Assembly (NCBI GenBank): GCA_023375785.1
Contig: SZWC01001588.1
Location: forward strand, 203,210-267,209
Reading direction: 5' to 3'
Source: Penium margaritaceum
Taxonomy: Eukaryota; Streptophyta; Zygnematophyceae; Desmidiales; Peniaceae
Length of the DNA: 64,000 bases
The stretch's first letter is position 1, and every line of letters begins with the position of its first letter. Positions 26,743 through 39,800 of this stretch are shown here, piece after piece. The translations under genes and the position numbers were made by a program. The notes under the pieces are model-generated. The model saw only the letters and a program-made list of their open reading frames with translations. It was not told the DNA's origin and did no database searches.

Positions 26743-29700
26743 GTTGCACCCTACTTATGCCCTAGTTAGGCTCTAGTGGCACGCTAGTTGCACCTATTTG
26801 TGCCCTATTTGCGTCCTACTTGTATCCTATTAGCACCCTAGGTGCCCCCTACTTTTGCCCTAGTTATGCTCTTGTTGCGCCCTAGTTGCGCCTCAGCTAG
26901 GCACTAGCTACACCCTAGTTGCGTCCTAGTTCCGCCCTAGTTTCTCCCTACTGGCACCCTACTTGAACCCTACTTGCGTCCTAGTTGCGCCCTTGTTGCA
27001 CATTTGTTGTGCCCTAGTTGCGCCCTACATGCGTTCGAGTTGCGCCATAGTTGGGCACTAGCTAGGCTGTTGTTGCATCCCAATTGCGCCCTAGTTGCAC
27101 CCTACTTGCATCCTATTTGTGCCCTACTTGTCCCCTAGTTGCACCCTAGTTGCACTCTTGTTGCGTCCTAGTTGCGTCTCAGTTGAGCACTAGCTACGCC
27201 CTAGTTGCCCCCTACTTGCACCCTCGTTGCGTCTTGGTTACGTACTAGTTGAGTCCTTGTTGTGTACTAGTTGCGTCCTTCTTGCCCCCTACTTGTGCCC
27301 TTGTTGTGCCTTAGTTGCATCCTACTTGCACCCTACTTGCTTCCTACTTGCCCCCTAGTTGCACCCTAGTTATGGTCTGGTTGCACCCTTCCTGTGCCCT
27401 ACTTGTCCCCTATTTGTGCCCTAGTTGTGTTCTAGTTGCACCCTCGATGCACCCTACTTGCAACCTACTTGCACTCTAGCTGTGCTCTAGTTAAGCCCTA
27501 GTTGCACCCTAGTTGCACACTACTTGCACCCTAGTTGCGCACTGCGTACGTCCTAGTTGCTCACAGGTTGCGTCCTACTTGCACCCTACTTGAGCCCTAC
27601 TTTCTGCCCAGTTATGCCCTACTTGTGTCCTTGTTGCGCCCTAGTTGCGCACTAGTTGAACCTGAGTTAGGCAGTAGCTATGCCCTGGTTTTGCCGTAGT
27701 TACATCCTAGTTGCGCCCTAGGTGCGCTCTAGTTGCGCCCTAGTTGCGCCCTAGTTCCGACCAAGTTGAGCCCTAGTTGCACCCAAGTTGCAACCTAGTT
27801 GCGCCCTAGTTGTGCACTGGTTGGGTCCTAGTTGCACCTTAGTTACATCCTAGTTGCGCCCTAGTTGTACCCTAGTTGCGTACCACTTGCGCCCTTGTTG
27901 CGTCCTGGTTGCGCCCTAGTTGTACCCTAGTTGCGCCCTACTTGGGTCCTACTTGCACCCTAGTTGCGCACTAGTTGCACCCTAGTTGCACCCTAGTTGC
28001 CTTACTTGCATCCTAGTTGCATCCTACTTGCGTCCTACTTGCAACCTAGTTGCACCCTGGTTGCACCCTGGTTTCACCCTAGTTGCGTCCTACTTGTGCC
28101 CTACTTGCGCCCTACTTGCGCCCTATTTATGCCCTACTTGTACCCTAATTGCCACCTTCTTGTGCCCTTGTTGCGCCCTAGTTGCGCCAAAGTTGTGCCC
28201 TAGTTCCACCTCACTTGGGCACTAGATACACCCTAGTAGCTTCCTAGCTGCGCCCTACTTGTGTCCTACATGTGCCCTACTTGTGCCCTACTTGCTCCCT
28301 ACTTGCACCCTACTTGCGCCCAAGTTGTGCCCTAGTTGCACCCTAGTTGCGCCTGAGTTGGACACTAGCTACGCCCTCGATGCGCCCTAGTTGCGCCCTA
28401 GTTGCGTCCTACTTGCGTCCTTGTTGCGCCTTAGTTGCGCCCTATTTGTGCCCTAATTGTGCCTCAGTTGGGCAATAGCTACACCCTAGGTGCGCCCTAG
28501 TTGCACCCTAGTTATGTCCTAGGTGCGTCCTATTGTATCCTAGTTGTGCCCAACTTGCACCCTAATTGCGCCCTACTTGCGTCCTATTTGTGCCCTAGTT
28601 GCACCCTTGTAACGCCCTACTTGCGCCCTACATGCACCCTATTTCTCCCAAGTTGTGGCCTACTTATGCCCTTTTTGCACCCCACGTGCTCCTTACTTGC
28701 ACACCAGTTGTGCCCTGGTTCTGCCCTGGTTGTGCCATACTTGCACCCTACTTGCGCCTTGTCATGCCCTAGTTGCGTCCGAGTAACGCCCTCCTTGCGT
28801 CCTAGTTGCCCCCTAGTTGTGCCCTAATTGCTCCCTAGTTGCACCCTACTTGTACCCTAGTTGCGCCCTATTTACGCCCTAGTTGTTCCCTAGTTGCGCC
28901 CTGGTTTCTCTCTAGTTTTACCTCAGTTGGGCCCTTGGTACACCCTAGTTGTGCCCTAGTTGCGCCTTTGTTGGACACTAGCTTCGCCCAAGTTACGCCA
29001 TAGTTGCATCCTATTTGCGTCCTACTTGAGCCCTAGTTGTGCCCTACATACCCCCTTCTTGTGCCCTACTTGCGCCCTAGTTGCGTCCCAAGTGCGCCAT
29101 AGTTGCACCCTACTTGCGCTTTACTTCCATCCTGTTTGCGCCCTAGTTGCGCCCTAGTTGTGCCCTAGTTGTGCCCTATTTGCACCCTACTTGTGCCCTA
29201 CTTGTGCCCTAGTTACGCCCTAGATGAGCCCTGGTTGGGTCCTCTTTTGCACCCTGGTTGTTCCCTACTTACACCGTAGTTGCACCCTAGTTGTGCCCTA
29301 GCAGTGTTCCTTCTTGCATCCTAGTTGTGCCCTACGTGTGTCCAAGCTAGGCCCTAGTTGCACCTCAGTTGGACACTAGCTATACCCTTGTTGCACCCAA
29401 GTTGCACCCTAGTTGTACCTTAGTTGCACCCTACTTGCGCCCTACTTGCACTCAAGTTGCGCCCTACTTGCACCCTGGTTGTACCCTAGTTACGCCCTAC
29501 TTTCACCCTTCTTGTGCCCTGACTGCATCCTAGTTGTATCCTAGTTGCGCCCTACTTCTGCCTTACTTGCGCCCTAGTTGCGCCATGCTTACACTCCAGT
29601 TGCGCTCTAGTTACAGCCTAGTTGCACCCTATTTCCGCCCTGCTTTCGCTCTACTTGCGCCCTAATTGTGCCCTAGTTGCGCCCAAGTTGCACCCTACTT

Positions 29701-32700
29701 GCGCCCTACTTGCGCCGTACTTGCGCGCTAGTTACACCCTAGTTGCATCATAGTTACAACCTAGTTGCATTCTAGTTATGCCCTAGTTGTGCCCTACATA
29801 CACCCTTGTTGTGCCCTAGTTGTACCTAAGTTGGAAACTAGCTATGCTCTAGTTACGTCCTAGTTGCGCCCTAGTTGCGCCCAACTTGTGCCCTACTTGT
29901 GCCCTACTTGCGCCCTAGTTGCGCCCTAATTGCGCCCTATTTACGCCCTGCTTGCGTCCTACTTGAACCCTAGTTGTGCCGTACTTGCGCCCTAGTTCTG
30001 TCCTGTTTGCGCCCTAGTTGCGTCCTAGTTGCACCACAGTGGGCCACGAGCTATGCCCTAGTTGCACCCTAGTTGCACCCTAGTTGCGTCCTAGTTGCGT
30101 CCTACTTGTGCCCTACTTGCGCCCTAGTTGCGCCCTACTTGTGCCCTAGTTGTGCCTCAGTTGCGCCCTAGTTGCGCCCTAGTTGCACCTCACTTGGGCA
30201 CCAGCTACGCCTAGTTGCATCCTAGTTGCGCCCTAGTTGTGCCCTAGTTGCACCCTAGTTGCGCCCTACTTGCGCCCTAAATGCGTCCTAGTTGCACCCA
30301 TATTGCGTCCTAGTTGCGCCCTGGTTGTGCCCTAATTGTGCCCCAGTTGCGCCTCGGTTGGGCAATAGTCAATCCCTAGTTAGGTCTTAGTTGCACCCTA
30401 GTTGCACCCTAGTTTTGCATACTTGCACCCTCGCTGCGCCCTACTTACGCTCTACTTGCACCCTCATTGCATCCTAGTTGCATCTCAGTTGGACACTAGC
30501 TACAGCCAACTTGCGTCCTAGTTTCACCGTAGTTGCGCCCTAGTTGCGCCCTAGGTGTGCCCTAGTTGCACCCTGGTTGTACCCTACTTGCACCCTAGTT
30601 GCACCCTAGTTGCACACTAGTTGCGTCCTACTTGCGCCATAGTTGCGTCCTCGTCGCGCCCTAGTTGTTCCCTACTTGCGCCCTAGTTGTGCCCTATTTG
30701 CGTCCTTGTTGCGTCCTGCTTGAGCCCTACTTATGCTCTATTTATACTCTACTTCCGTCCTATTTGCGTCCTAGTTACGTCCTCTTTGCGCCGTACTTGC
30801 ACCCTAGTTGCGCCCTACTTCCGCCCTACTTGGGCCCTAGTTGCGCCCTAGTTGCGTCCTAGTTGCATCCTTGTTGTGCCCTAGTTGCATCCTACTTGGG
30901 CCCTCTATGTGCCGTAGTTGCGTCCAAGTTGCGCCTTAGTTGGGAACTAGCTACGCCCTAGTTGCACCCTAGTTGCGTCCTATTTGCGTCCTTGTTGCAC
31001 CCTACTTACGCCCTACTTCCGCCCTACTTCCGCCTTGGTTGCGACCTACATGAGTCCTAGTTACGCCCTACGTACACCCTAGTTGCACCCTAGTTTCCTT
31101 AGTTACACCCTACTTGCATCCAACTTTCGCCCTAGTTGCGCCCTACTTGCGCCCTAGTTGCACCCTAGTTGCACCCTAGTTGTGTCCTAGTTGCGCCTTG
31201 GTTAGACACAAGCTAGATCCTAATTGCACCCTAGTTCCACTCTACTTACGCCTAAGCGCCCTACTTGCATCCTATTTGTGTCCTAAATGCGCCCTACTTG
31301 CGCCCTAGTTGTGCCCTAGTTTCTCCCTAGTTGCACACTATTTGCGCCCTAGTTACGCCACACTTGCGCCTTACTTACGTCCTAGTTCCGCCCTAGTTCC
31401 ACCCTAGTGTCGCCCTACTTGTGACCTACTTGAGCCCGAGTTGCGCCCTACTTGCACCCTAGTTACGTCCTTCTTTCACCCTACTTATGACCTACTTGCG
31501 CCCTAATTGTGCCCTAGTTGCGTCCTAGTTGTACCCTACTTGCACTCTATTTGTACCCTACTTCCGTTGTAGTTATGCCCTAGTTGCGTCCAAGTTGTGG
31601 CCTACTTGCGCTCTACTTACACCCTAATTGCACCCTAGTTGCATCTTAGTTTTTCCCTAAGTGCGCCCTACTTGTGTCCTACTTGTGTCTTAGTTGCGTC
31701 CTAGTTGTACCCTAGTTGCGGCCAACTTACGCCGTACTTGCACCCTAATGGCACCCTGCTTGCACCATAGTTGCATCCTAGTTGCGCCCTACTTGCGCCC
31801 TACTTTCATCCTACTTGCACCCTACATGCACCCAACTTGCACCCTAGCTGCGCCCTACTTGCGGCCTAGTTACGCCCTAGTTACGGCATAGTTACACCCT
31901 AGTTACACCCTAGTTACGCCTCAGTTGGGCACTAGCTATGGCCTAGTTGTGCCCTAGTTGCGCCCTAGTTACACACTACTTGCGCCCTAGTTGCACCCTA
32001 GTTGCTCCATAGTTGCACTCTAGTTACGTCTTAGTTGGGCCTCAGTTGGGCACTAGCTACACCCTAGTTACACCCTGGATATGCCCTAGTTGTGTCCTAG
32101 TTGCGACCTAGTTGCACCCTAGTTGCATCCTATTTGCCCCCTGTTTGGGCACTATTTGCACCCTAGTTGTGCCCTACTTGCACCCTACTTGCGCCCTACT
32201 TGTGCCCTTGTTGCACCCTACTTGCGCCCTTGTTGCGCCTTACTTGTACCCCACTTGCACGCTACTTGCGCCCTAGTTGCACCCAAGTTGCGCCCTACTT
32301 GCACCCTACTTGCGCCCTACTTGCGCCCTAGTTGTACCCTAGTTGTGCCCTATTTGCGCTTTAATGTGCCCTGTTTGCGCCCTAGTTGCGTCCTAGTTCT
32401 GCCCTAGGTGTGCCATGTTTATGCCCTACATGCGCCTTAGTTGGGTACTAGCTACGCCCTAATTGCGCTCTAGTTGCACCCTACTTGACCCCCTAGTTGC
32501 GCCCTACTTGTGCCCTACTTGGATCGTACTTGCGCCCCAGTTGCGCCCTGTTTGCGCCCTAGTTGACCCCTTATTGTGCCCTAGTTGCACCCTAGTTATG
32601 CCCAACTAGCACCCTACTTGCACCCTAGTTGCACCATAGTTACGCCCTACTTGCATCCTACTTGCATCTTATTTGCGCCCTAGTGGCACCCTAGTTGCAC

Positions 32701-33990
32701 CCTAGTTACACCCTACCTGCACCCAACTTGCACCAACCTTGCACTCTAGTTGTGCGCTAGTTACTTCCTAGTTGCGCCCTACTGAACCCTACTTCCATCC
32801 TAGTTGCACCCTTGTTGTGTCCTAGTTGCGCCCTAGTTATGCCCTACTTGCGCCCTAATTGTGTCCTACTCGCAACCTAGTTGCATACTAGTTACGCCCT
32901 ACTTAACCTTATTAACGCCCTAGTTGCGTCCTAGTTGCGCCCTAGTTGAACCCTACTTGCATGCTTTTTGCATCCTAGTTGAGTCCTAGTTGCGCCCTAG
33001 TTGTGCCCTAGTTGCACCCTAGTTGCGTCCTGGTTGTGCCTCAGTTGGGCACCAACGACACGCTAGTTATGCCCTAGTTGCGTCCTAGATGTACCCAACT
33101 TGCACCCTACTTACGCCCTATGTCCACCCTAGTTGCGCCCTAGTTGCGCCCTGGTTACGTCCTAGCTATGCCTTCGTTTGGCACTAGCTATGTCCTTCTT
33201 GCACCCTGGTTGCGCCCTAGTTGCGCCCTAGTTGTGCCTTAGTTGCGCCCTAGTCGTGCCCTAGTTGTGCCCTACTTACGCCCTACTTGCACCCTAATTG
33301 TGCCCTAGTTGCGCCCTAGTTGTACCCTAGTTGTACGATGTATGTGCCGTACTTGTACCCTAGCAGCACCCTAGTTGCGTCCTAGTTATGCCCTACTTGT
33401 GCCATACTTACACCCTACTTGCACCCTACGTGCGCCCTAGTTGCGTCCTACTTGCACCCTACTTACACCCTACTTTCACCGAAGTTGCACCCTAGTTGTG
33501 CCCTAGTAGCACCTCAATTGAGCACTAGCTACACCCTAGTTGCGCCCTAATTTTGCCCTAGTTGCACCCTACTTGTGCCCTATTTGTATCCTAGTTGCGC
33601 CCTAGTTGCACCCTAGTTGTACCCTCGTTGTGCCTCAGTTGGACACTAGCTACGCCCTAGTTGTGCCCTAGTTACGCCATAGTTTCCCCCTACTTGCACC
33701 CTACTTGCGCCTTACTTTTGCCCTAGTTCCGCCCTAGTTGCGCCCTACTTGCGCCCTCATTACACCCTAGTTGTATCTTAGTTGCGCTTAGTTGCGCCCT
33801 CGTTTCGTCCTAGTTGCGCCTCACTTGGACACTAGCTACGCCCTAGTTGCACCCTAGTTGTACCCTAGTTTTTCCCTAATCGTGTCCTACTTGTGCCCTA
33901 CCTGCGTCCTAGGTGCGCCCAAGTTGCGCCTCAGATGGAGACTAGCTACGCTTTAGTTGCGCCCTAGTTGTACCCTAGCTGCGCCCTAGT

Positions 33991-34210
33991 TGTGTCCTAG
34001 TTGCGCCCTACTTGCACCCTAGTTGTGTCCTAGTTGTGTCCTATGTGCGCCTTAATTGGGCACTAACTACGCTATAGTTGAACCCTAGTTGCACCCTAGT
34101 TGTGTCCTAGTTGCGCCCTACTTGCACCCTAGTTGTGTCCTAGTTGTGTCCTATGTGCGCCTTAATTGGGCACTAACTACGCTATAGTTGAACCCTAGTT
34201 GCACCCTAAT
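33991..34210. repeat. 110-bp tandem duplication within the array
   Basis: 33991-34100 is repeated at 34101-34210, essentially without change; 110 bp is exactly ten monomers. Neighbouring monomers are far more diverged, so this is a recent event. Confidence 0.9.
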
Positions 34211-35567
34211 TGCTCCCTACTTTTTCCCTAGTTACGCCCTAGGTGTACCCTGTTTGTGTCCTACTTGCGTCCTGGTTGTGCCCTAGTTGCACCCTAGTTG
34301 TACCCTACTTGCGCCGACTTCTTCCCTACCTGCGGCCTATGCGCGCCCTAGTTGTATCCTACTTGCATGCTATGTGCTCATTACTTGCACCCTAGTGGCC
34401 CCCTAGTCGCACCCTAGTTATGCCCTAATCATTCCCTAGCTGTGCCCTAGTGGCAACCTAGTTGCGCCCTAGTTGCGCCCGAGTCGCGCCCAAGTTGCGC
34501 CTCAATTGGACACTAGCTACGCCCTAGTTGCACCCTAGTTGCACCATAGTTACGCCGTACTTGCGCCCTACTTGTGCCCTACTTGAGCCCTAGTTGTGCC
34601 CTAGTTACGCCCTAGTTGCGCCTAAGATGGACACTAGCTACGTCCTAGTTGCGCCCTAATTGCACCCTAGTTGCATCATAGTTCCGCCCTAGTTTTGCAC
34701 TACTTCCGTCCTAGTTGTGCCCTAGTTACGCCCTAGTTGTGCCTTAGCTGGGCACTAGCTATGTTGTAGTTGCGCCTTAGTTACACCCTAGTTACACCAT
34801 AGTTACGTCCTAGTTGCACCGTAGTTGCGTCATATTTGTGTTCTAGTTACGCCCTAGTTGTGCCCTAGTTGCATCGTGCTTGCGCCCTATGCGCACCCAA
34901 GTTGCATCCTAGTTGCGCCCTAGTTACGTCCTCGTTGCGCCCTACGTGCACCCTATTTACGCCCTACTTGCGTCCTAGTTGCACCCTAGTTGCACCACAG
35001 TTGGGGACTAGCTACGCCCTAGTTGTCCCCTAGTTTCGTCCTTGTTGTGCCATACTTGTGCCCTACTTGCGCCTTAGATGTACCCTAGTTGCATCCTTGT
35101 TGCACCCTATTTGCGCTTCACTTGCGCCCTAGTGGCGCCCTAGTTGTGCCTCAGTTGGGCACTAGCTACACCCTAGTTGTGACCTAGTTGCACCCTAGAT
35201 GCACCCTAGTTGCGCCCTTCTTACACCCGACTTGCATCCTAGTTGTACCCTACTTCCACCCTAGTTGCGCCCTAGTTATGTCCTACTTGTGCCCTTACTA
35301 CGCTGTAATTGCGCATCACTTAGGTACTAGCAAAGCCCTTGTTGCGCCCTACTTGTTCCCTACTTGTACCCTAGTTGTGCCCGACGTGCGCCCTACTTGC
35401 ACCCTAGCTGTGCCCTATTTGCGCCTTAGTTGCGTCCTACCTGCGCCTTACTTTCGCCCTAGTTGCACCTTACTTACGCCCTACGTACGCCCTACTTGCA
35501 CCCTATTTGCACCCTACTTGTGCCCTAGTTTCACCTTAGTCACACCCTAGTTACACCCTACTTGTGT

Positions 35568-35586
35568 AAGTAGGGCGCAAGTAGGG
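35568..35586. repeat. micro-inversion in the array
   Basis: AAGTAGGGCGCAAGTAGGG is the reverse complement of one and a half normal monomers. It sits between correctly oriented monomers and can pair with its neighbours. Confidence 0.85.
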
Positions 35587-36720
35587 ACTTGCGCCTTACT
35601 TGCGTCCTAGTTGCACCCTAGTTGCGCTCTAGTTGCGCCTTACTTGTGCCCTACTTGGGCCCTAATTGCGCCCTAGTTTCGCCCTAGTTGCACCTTACTC
35701 GCGCCCTAGTTGTGCACTACTTAGACACTAGTTGCGCCCTAGTTGCGTCTCAGTTGGCCACTACCTTCGCCCTAGTTGCATCCAAGTTGCACCCTAGTTG
35801 TACCCTAGTTGCACCCTATACGCGCCATACTTGCGCCCTAGTTGCCCCCTACTTGCGACCTGGTTGCGTCCTAGTTGGGCCCTAGTTGCGCCCTAGTTGC
35901 ATCTCTGTTAGCCACTAGTTACGCCCTACTTGCGCCATACTTGTACCCTAGTTGCGCCCTAGTTGCTCCCTAGTTGGGCCTTAGTTGTGCCATACTTGCG
36001 CCCTACTTGCACCCTACTTGCACCATAGTTGGGCCCTAGTTGCATCCTAGTTGCACCCTTATTGCGCCCTACTTGCGTCCTACTTGCGTCCTTGTTGCGT
36101 CCCAATTGCACCCTAGTTGAGCCCTACTTGCACCCTTCTTGCACCCTAATTGTACCCTTGTTGCGCCCTAGTTACAACGTAGTTTCACCCTACTTGCACC
36201 ATAGTTACACCCTACTTGCACCCTACTTGCACCCTAGTTGCGTCCTAGCTACGAACTAGTTGGGTCCTAGTTGTACCCTACTTGTGCCCTACTTGCACCT
36301 TAGCTACGCCCTAGTTGCACCCTAAATGCGCCCTACTTGTGTCATGCTTGCACCCTAATTGCGTCCTATGTGTGCCCTAGTTGTGTCTTTCTTGCGTCCT
36401 ACTTGCACACTAGTCGCACTAGTCGCACTAGTTGCACCCTAGTTGCAACCTAGTTGCACCTTTCTTGGGAACTAGCTATGCCATATTTGTACCCTAGTTG
36501 CGCCCTAGCTGTCCCCAACTTCTGTCCTATTTGTGCCCTACTTGCACCTTAGTTGCGTCCTAGTTGTGCCCTACTTGCGTCCTAGTTGCACCGTAGTTGT
36601 GCCCTAGTTGCGCCCTAGTTGTGCCTCAGTTAGGTACTAGCTACGCCCTAGTTGTGCTCTTGTTACGCCCTAGTTACGCCTACTTGCGCCCTACATGCCC
36701 CCTACTTGCGCCCTAGTTGT

Positions 36721-36852
36721 GCCCTAGGTGCGCCGTAGTTGCGCCTTATCTGGGCACTAGTTATGCCCTAGTTGTGCCCTAGTTGTGCCCTAGGTGCGCA
36801 GTAGTTGCGCCTTATCTGGGCACTAGTTATGCCCTAGTTGCGCCCTAGTTGC
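36721..36852. repeat. 66-bp tandem duplication within the array
   Basis: The block containing CCTTATCTGGGCACTAG occurs twice at a 66-bp offset (six monomers) with few differences. Confidence 0.85.
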
Positions 36853-39800
36853 ATCCTTGTTGCGTCCTACTTGCGCCCTACTTGCATCCTAGTTGCGCCC
36901 TAGTTACGCCCAAGATGCGCCCTAGTTGCACCCTAGTTGCGACCTCGTTGACCCCTAGTTGCGCCCTTCTTGCGCCTAAGTTGCGGCTAGTTGCGCTCTA
37001 GTTGCACCTTAAATGGAAACAAGCTCCGCCCTAGTTGCCCCCTGATTGCGCTCTAGTTATGCCCTAGTTGCGCCCTACTTGCGTCCTACTTGCACCCTAG
37101 TTGCGCCCTAGTTGTGTCCTACTTGCGCTGACTTGCTCCTTATCTACGGCCTCTGTGTGTCCTAGTTCCGCCCTAATTGTATCCTACTTTCGTCCTACTT
37201 GCGTCCAACTTGCACATAAGTTGCGCCCTAGTTGCGTCCTACTTGCGCCTGAGTTGTACCTCTAAAGGGCACTAGCTATGCCCTAGTTGGGCCCTAGTTG
37301 CATCCTAGTTTCACTATACTTGCGTCCTCCTTGCATCCTAGTTGCACCCTCATTACCCACTAGTTATGCCCAACGTGCACTCTACTTGCACCATGCTTGC
37401 AACCTAGTTGCGCCCTAGTTGCACCCTAGTTACGCCCTACTTGCGCCGTACTTGCGTCCTAGTTGCGCCCTAGTTGCACTCTAGTTGCGGCCTACTTGTC
37501 CCCTAGTTGCGCCCTACTTGCACCCTAGTTGCGTCCTAGTTGTGCCCTAATTGGACACTAGCTACGACCTAGTTGCACCAGAGTTGCACCCTACTTGCAC
37601 CCTAGTTACGCCCTACTTGAGCCCTACTTACGCCCTACTTGCGCCCTACTTGCGCCCTAGTTGCGCCCTGCTTGCGCCTTAGTTGCGCCCTACTTGCCCC
37701 CTAGTTGCGCCCTGGTTGCGCCTCACTTAGACATGAGCTACGCCATTGTTGCGTCCTATTTGTGCCCTAGTTGCTCCTAGTTTGCACCCTACTTAGGTCC
37801 TACTTGCGCCCTTGTTGCACCCGAGTTGTACCTCATATGGGCACTAGCTACGCCCTAGTTGCGTCCTAGTTGCGTCCTTGTTGCGCCCTAGTTGCATCCT
37901 AGTTGTGCCCTAGCTGCGCCGTACTTGCACCCTAGTTGTGCCCTAGTTGCACCCTCGTTGTGCCTCAATTGGCCACTAGCTGCACTATAGTTGCTCCCTA
38001 GTTGCACACTAGTTGTGCGCTAGTTACGCCCTAGTTACACCCTAGATGCACCCTACTTATGACCTAATTGCGCCCTACTTGCACCCTAGTTGCACCATGA
38101 TTGTGCCCTAGTTGTGCCCTACTTACGCAAACTTGTGCCCTACTTGCGGCCTATGTGCATCCTAGTTGAGCCCTTCTTGCACCCTACTTGTGCTCTACTT
38201 GCACCCTAGTGGCGCCCTAGCTACACCCTATTTGTGCCCTGATTGCGCCCTAGCTCGGCCCTAGTTGCGCCCTAGTTGCGCCCTAGTTGTGCCCTAGTTG
38301 CGCCCTAGTTGTGCCTCAGTTGGGAACTAGCTACGCCCTAGTTGCACCCTCCTTGCAGCATAGTCACACCGTACTTGCACCCTACTTGTGCCCTACTTGA
38401 GCCCTAGTTGTGCCCTAGTTGCGCCCTAGTTGCGCCTCAGATGGACACTAGCTACACCCTAGTTGTGCCCTAGTTGCACCCTAGTTGCGTCATAGTTGCG
38501 CCCTAGTTGTACATACTTGCGCCCTAGATATGCCCTAGTTACGCCCTAGTTTTCACCTTAGTTGGACACTAGCTACATTGTAGTTGCACCCTAGTTGCAC
38601 CCTAGTTACGCCCTACTTGCATCCTACTTGCGTTCTAATTACACCCTAGTTGTGCCCTAGTTGCATCCTACTTGCGCCCTGCTTGCGTCCTAGTGACGTC
38701 CTAGCTGCGCCCTAGTTGCGTCCTAGTTACGTCCTACTTGCACCCTGTTTACGCTCTACTTGCGTCCTAGTTGTGCCCTACTTGTGCCTCGGTTGGGAAC
38801 TAGCTACGCCCTAGTTGCCTCCTAGTCACGTCCTAGTTGCGCCATCTGTGTGTCCTACTTGCATCCTAGATGCGCACAAGTTGTACCCTAGTTACACCCT
38901 AATTGCACTCTATTTGCGCCATACTTGCGTCCTAATCGCACCCTAGTTACACCCTACTTGCGCCCTACTAGCGCCCTATTGGAGTCCTAGTTTGTCCCTA
39001 GTTACACCCTAGTTGTGTCCTAGTTACGCCCTACTTGTGTCCTAGTTGCGCTCCACTTGCGCCCTAGTGGCACCCTAGTTGCGCCTCAATCGGACACTAG
39101 CTATACCCTAGTTGTGCCCTAGTTACACCCTAGTTGCACCCTAGTTGCGCCCTACTTATGCCTTACTTACTTCCTAGCTTAGCTATACCCTAGTTGTGCC
39201 CTAGTTACACCATAGTTGCACCCTACTTGTGTCCTAGCTGTGCCCTATTTGCGCCCTATTCACATCCTACTTGCGTCCTAGTTGCGCTCTAGTTGAGCAT
39301 CAGTTAGGCACTAGCAACTCCCTTGTTGCATCCAAGTTGTGCCCTAGTTGTGCCCTATTTGTGCCCTAGTTGTGCCCTAATTGTGCCCTACTTGGGCCCT
39401 ACTTGCCCCCTAGCTACACCTTATGTGCGCCTTAGTTGCGCCCCCTTTTACGCCCTACTTGCACCCTAGTTGCACCCTAGTTGTACCCTTCTTGCCCCCT
39501 ACTTGCACCTATTTCGGCCCTACTTGCGCCCTAGTTTTTTCCTAGTTGTGCCCTAGTTGCATCCTTCTTGTGCCCTACTAACGCCCTACCTCCGTCCTAG
39601 TTGGGTCCTAATTGCGCTCTAATTGAACCCTACTTGTGCCCTACTTGTGTCCTTCTTGCGCTGTAGTTGTACCCTAGTTTTGCCCTAGTTGCGCCCAAGT
39701 TGCACCCTACTTGCGCCCTAGTTGTGCCCTACTTGCGCCCTAGTTGCCCCCTAGTTGCACCTCATTTGGGCACTACCTACGCCCTAGTTGCCTCCTAGTT

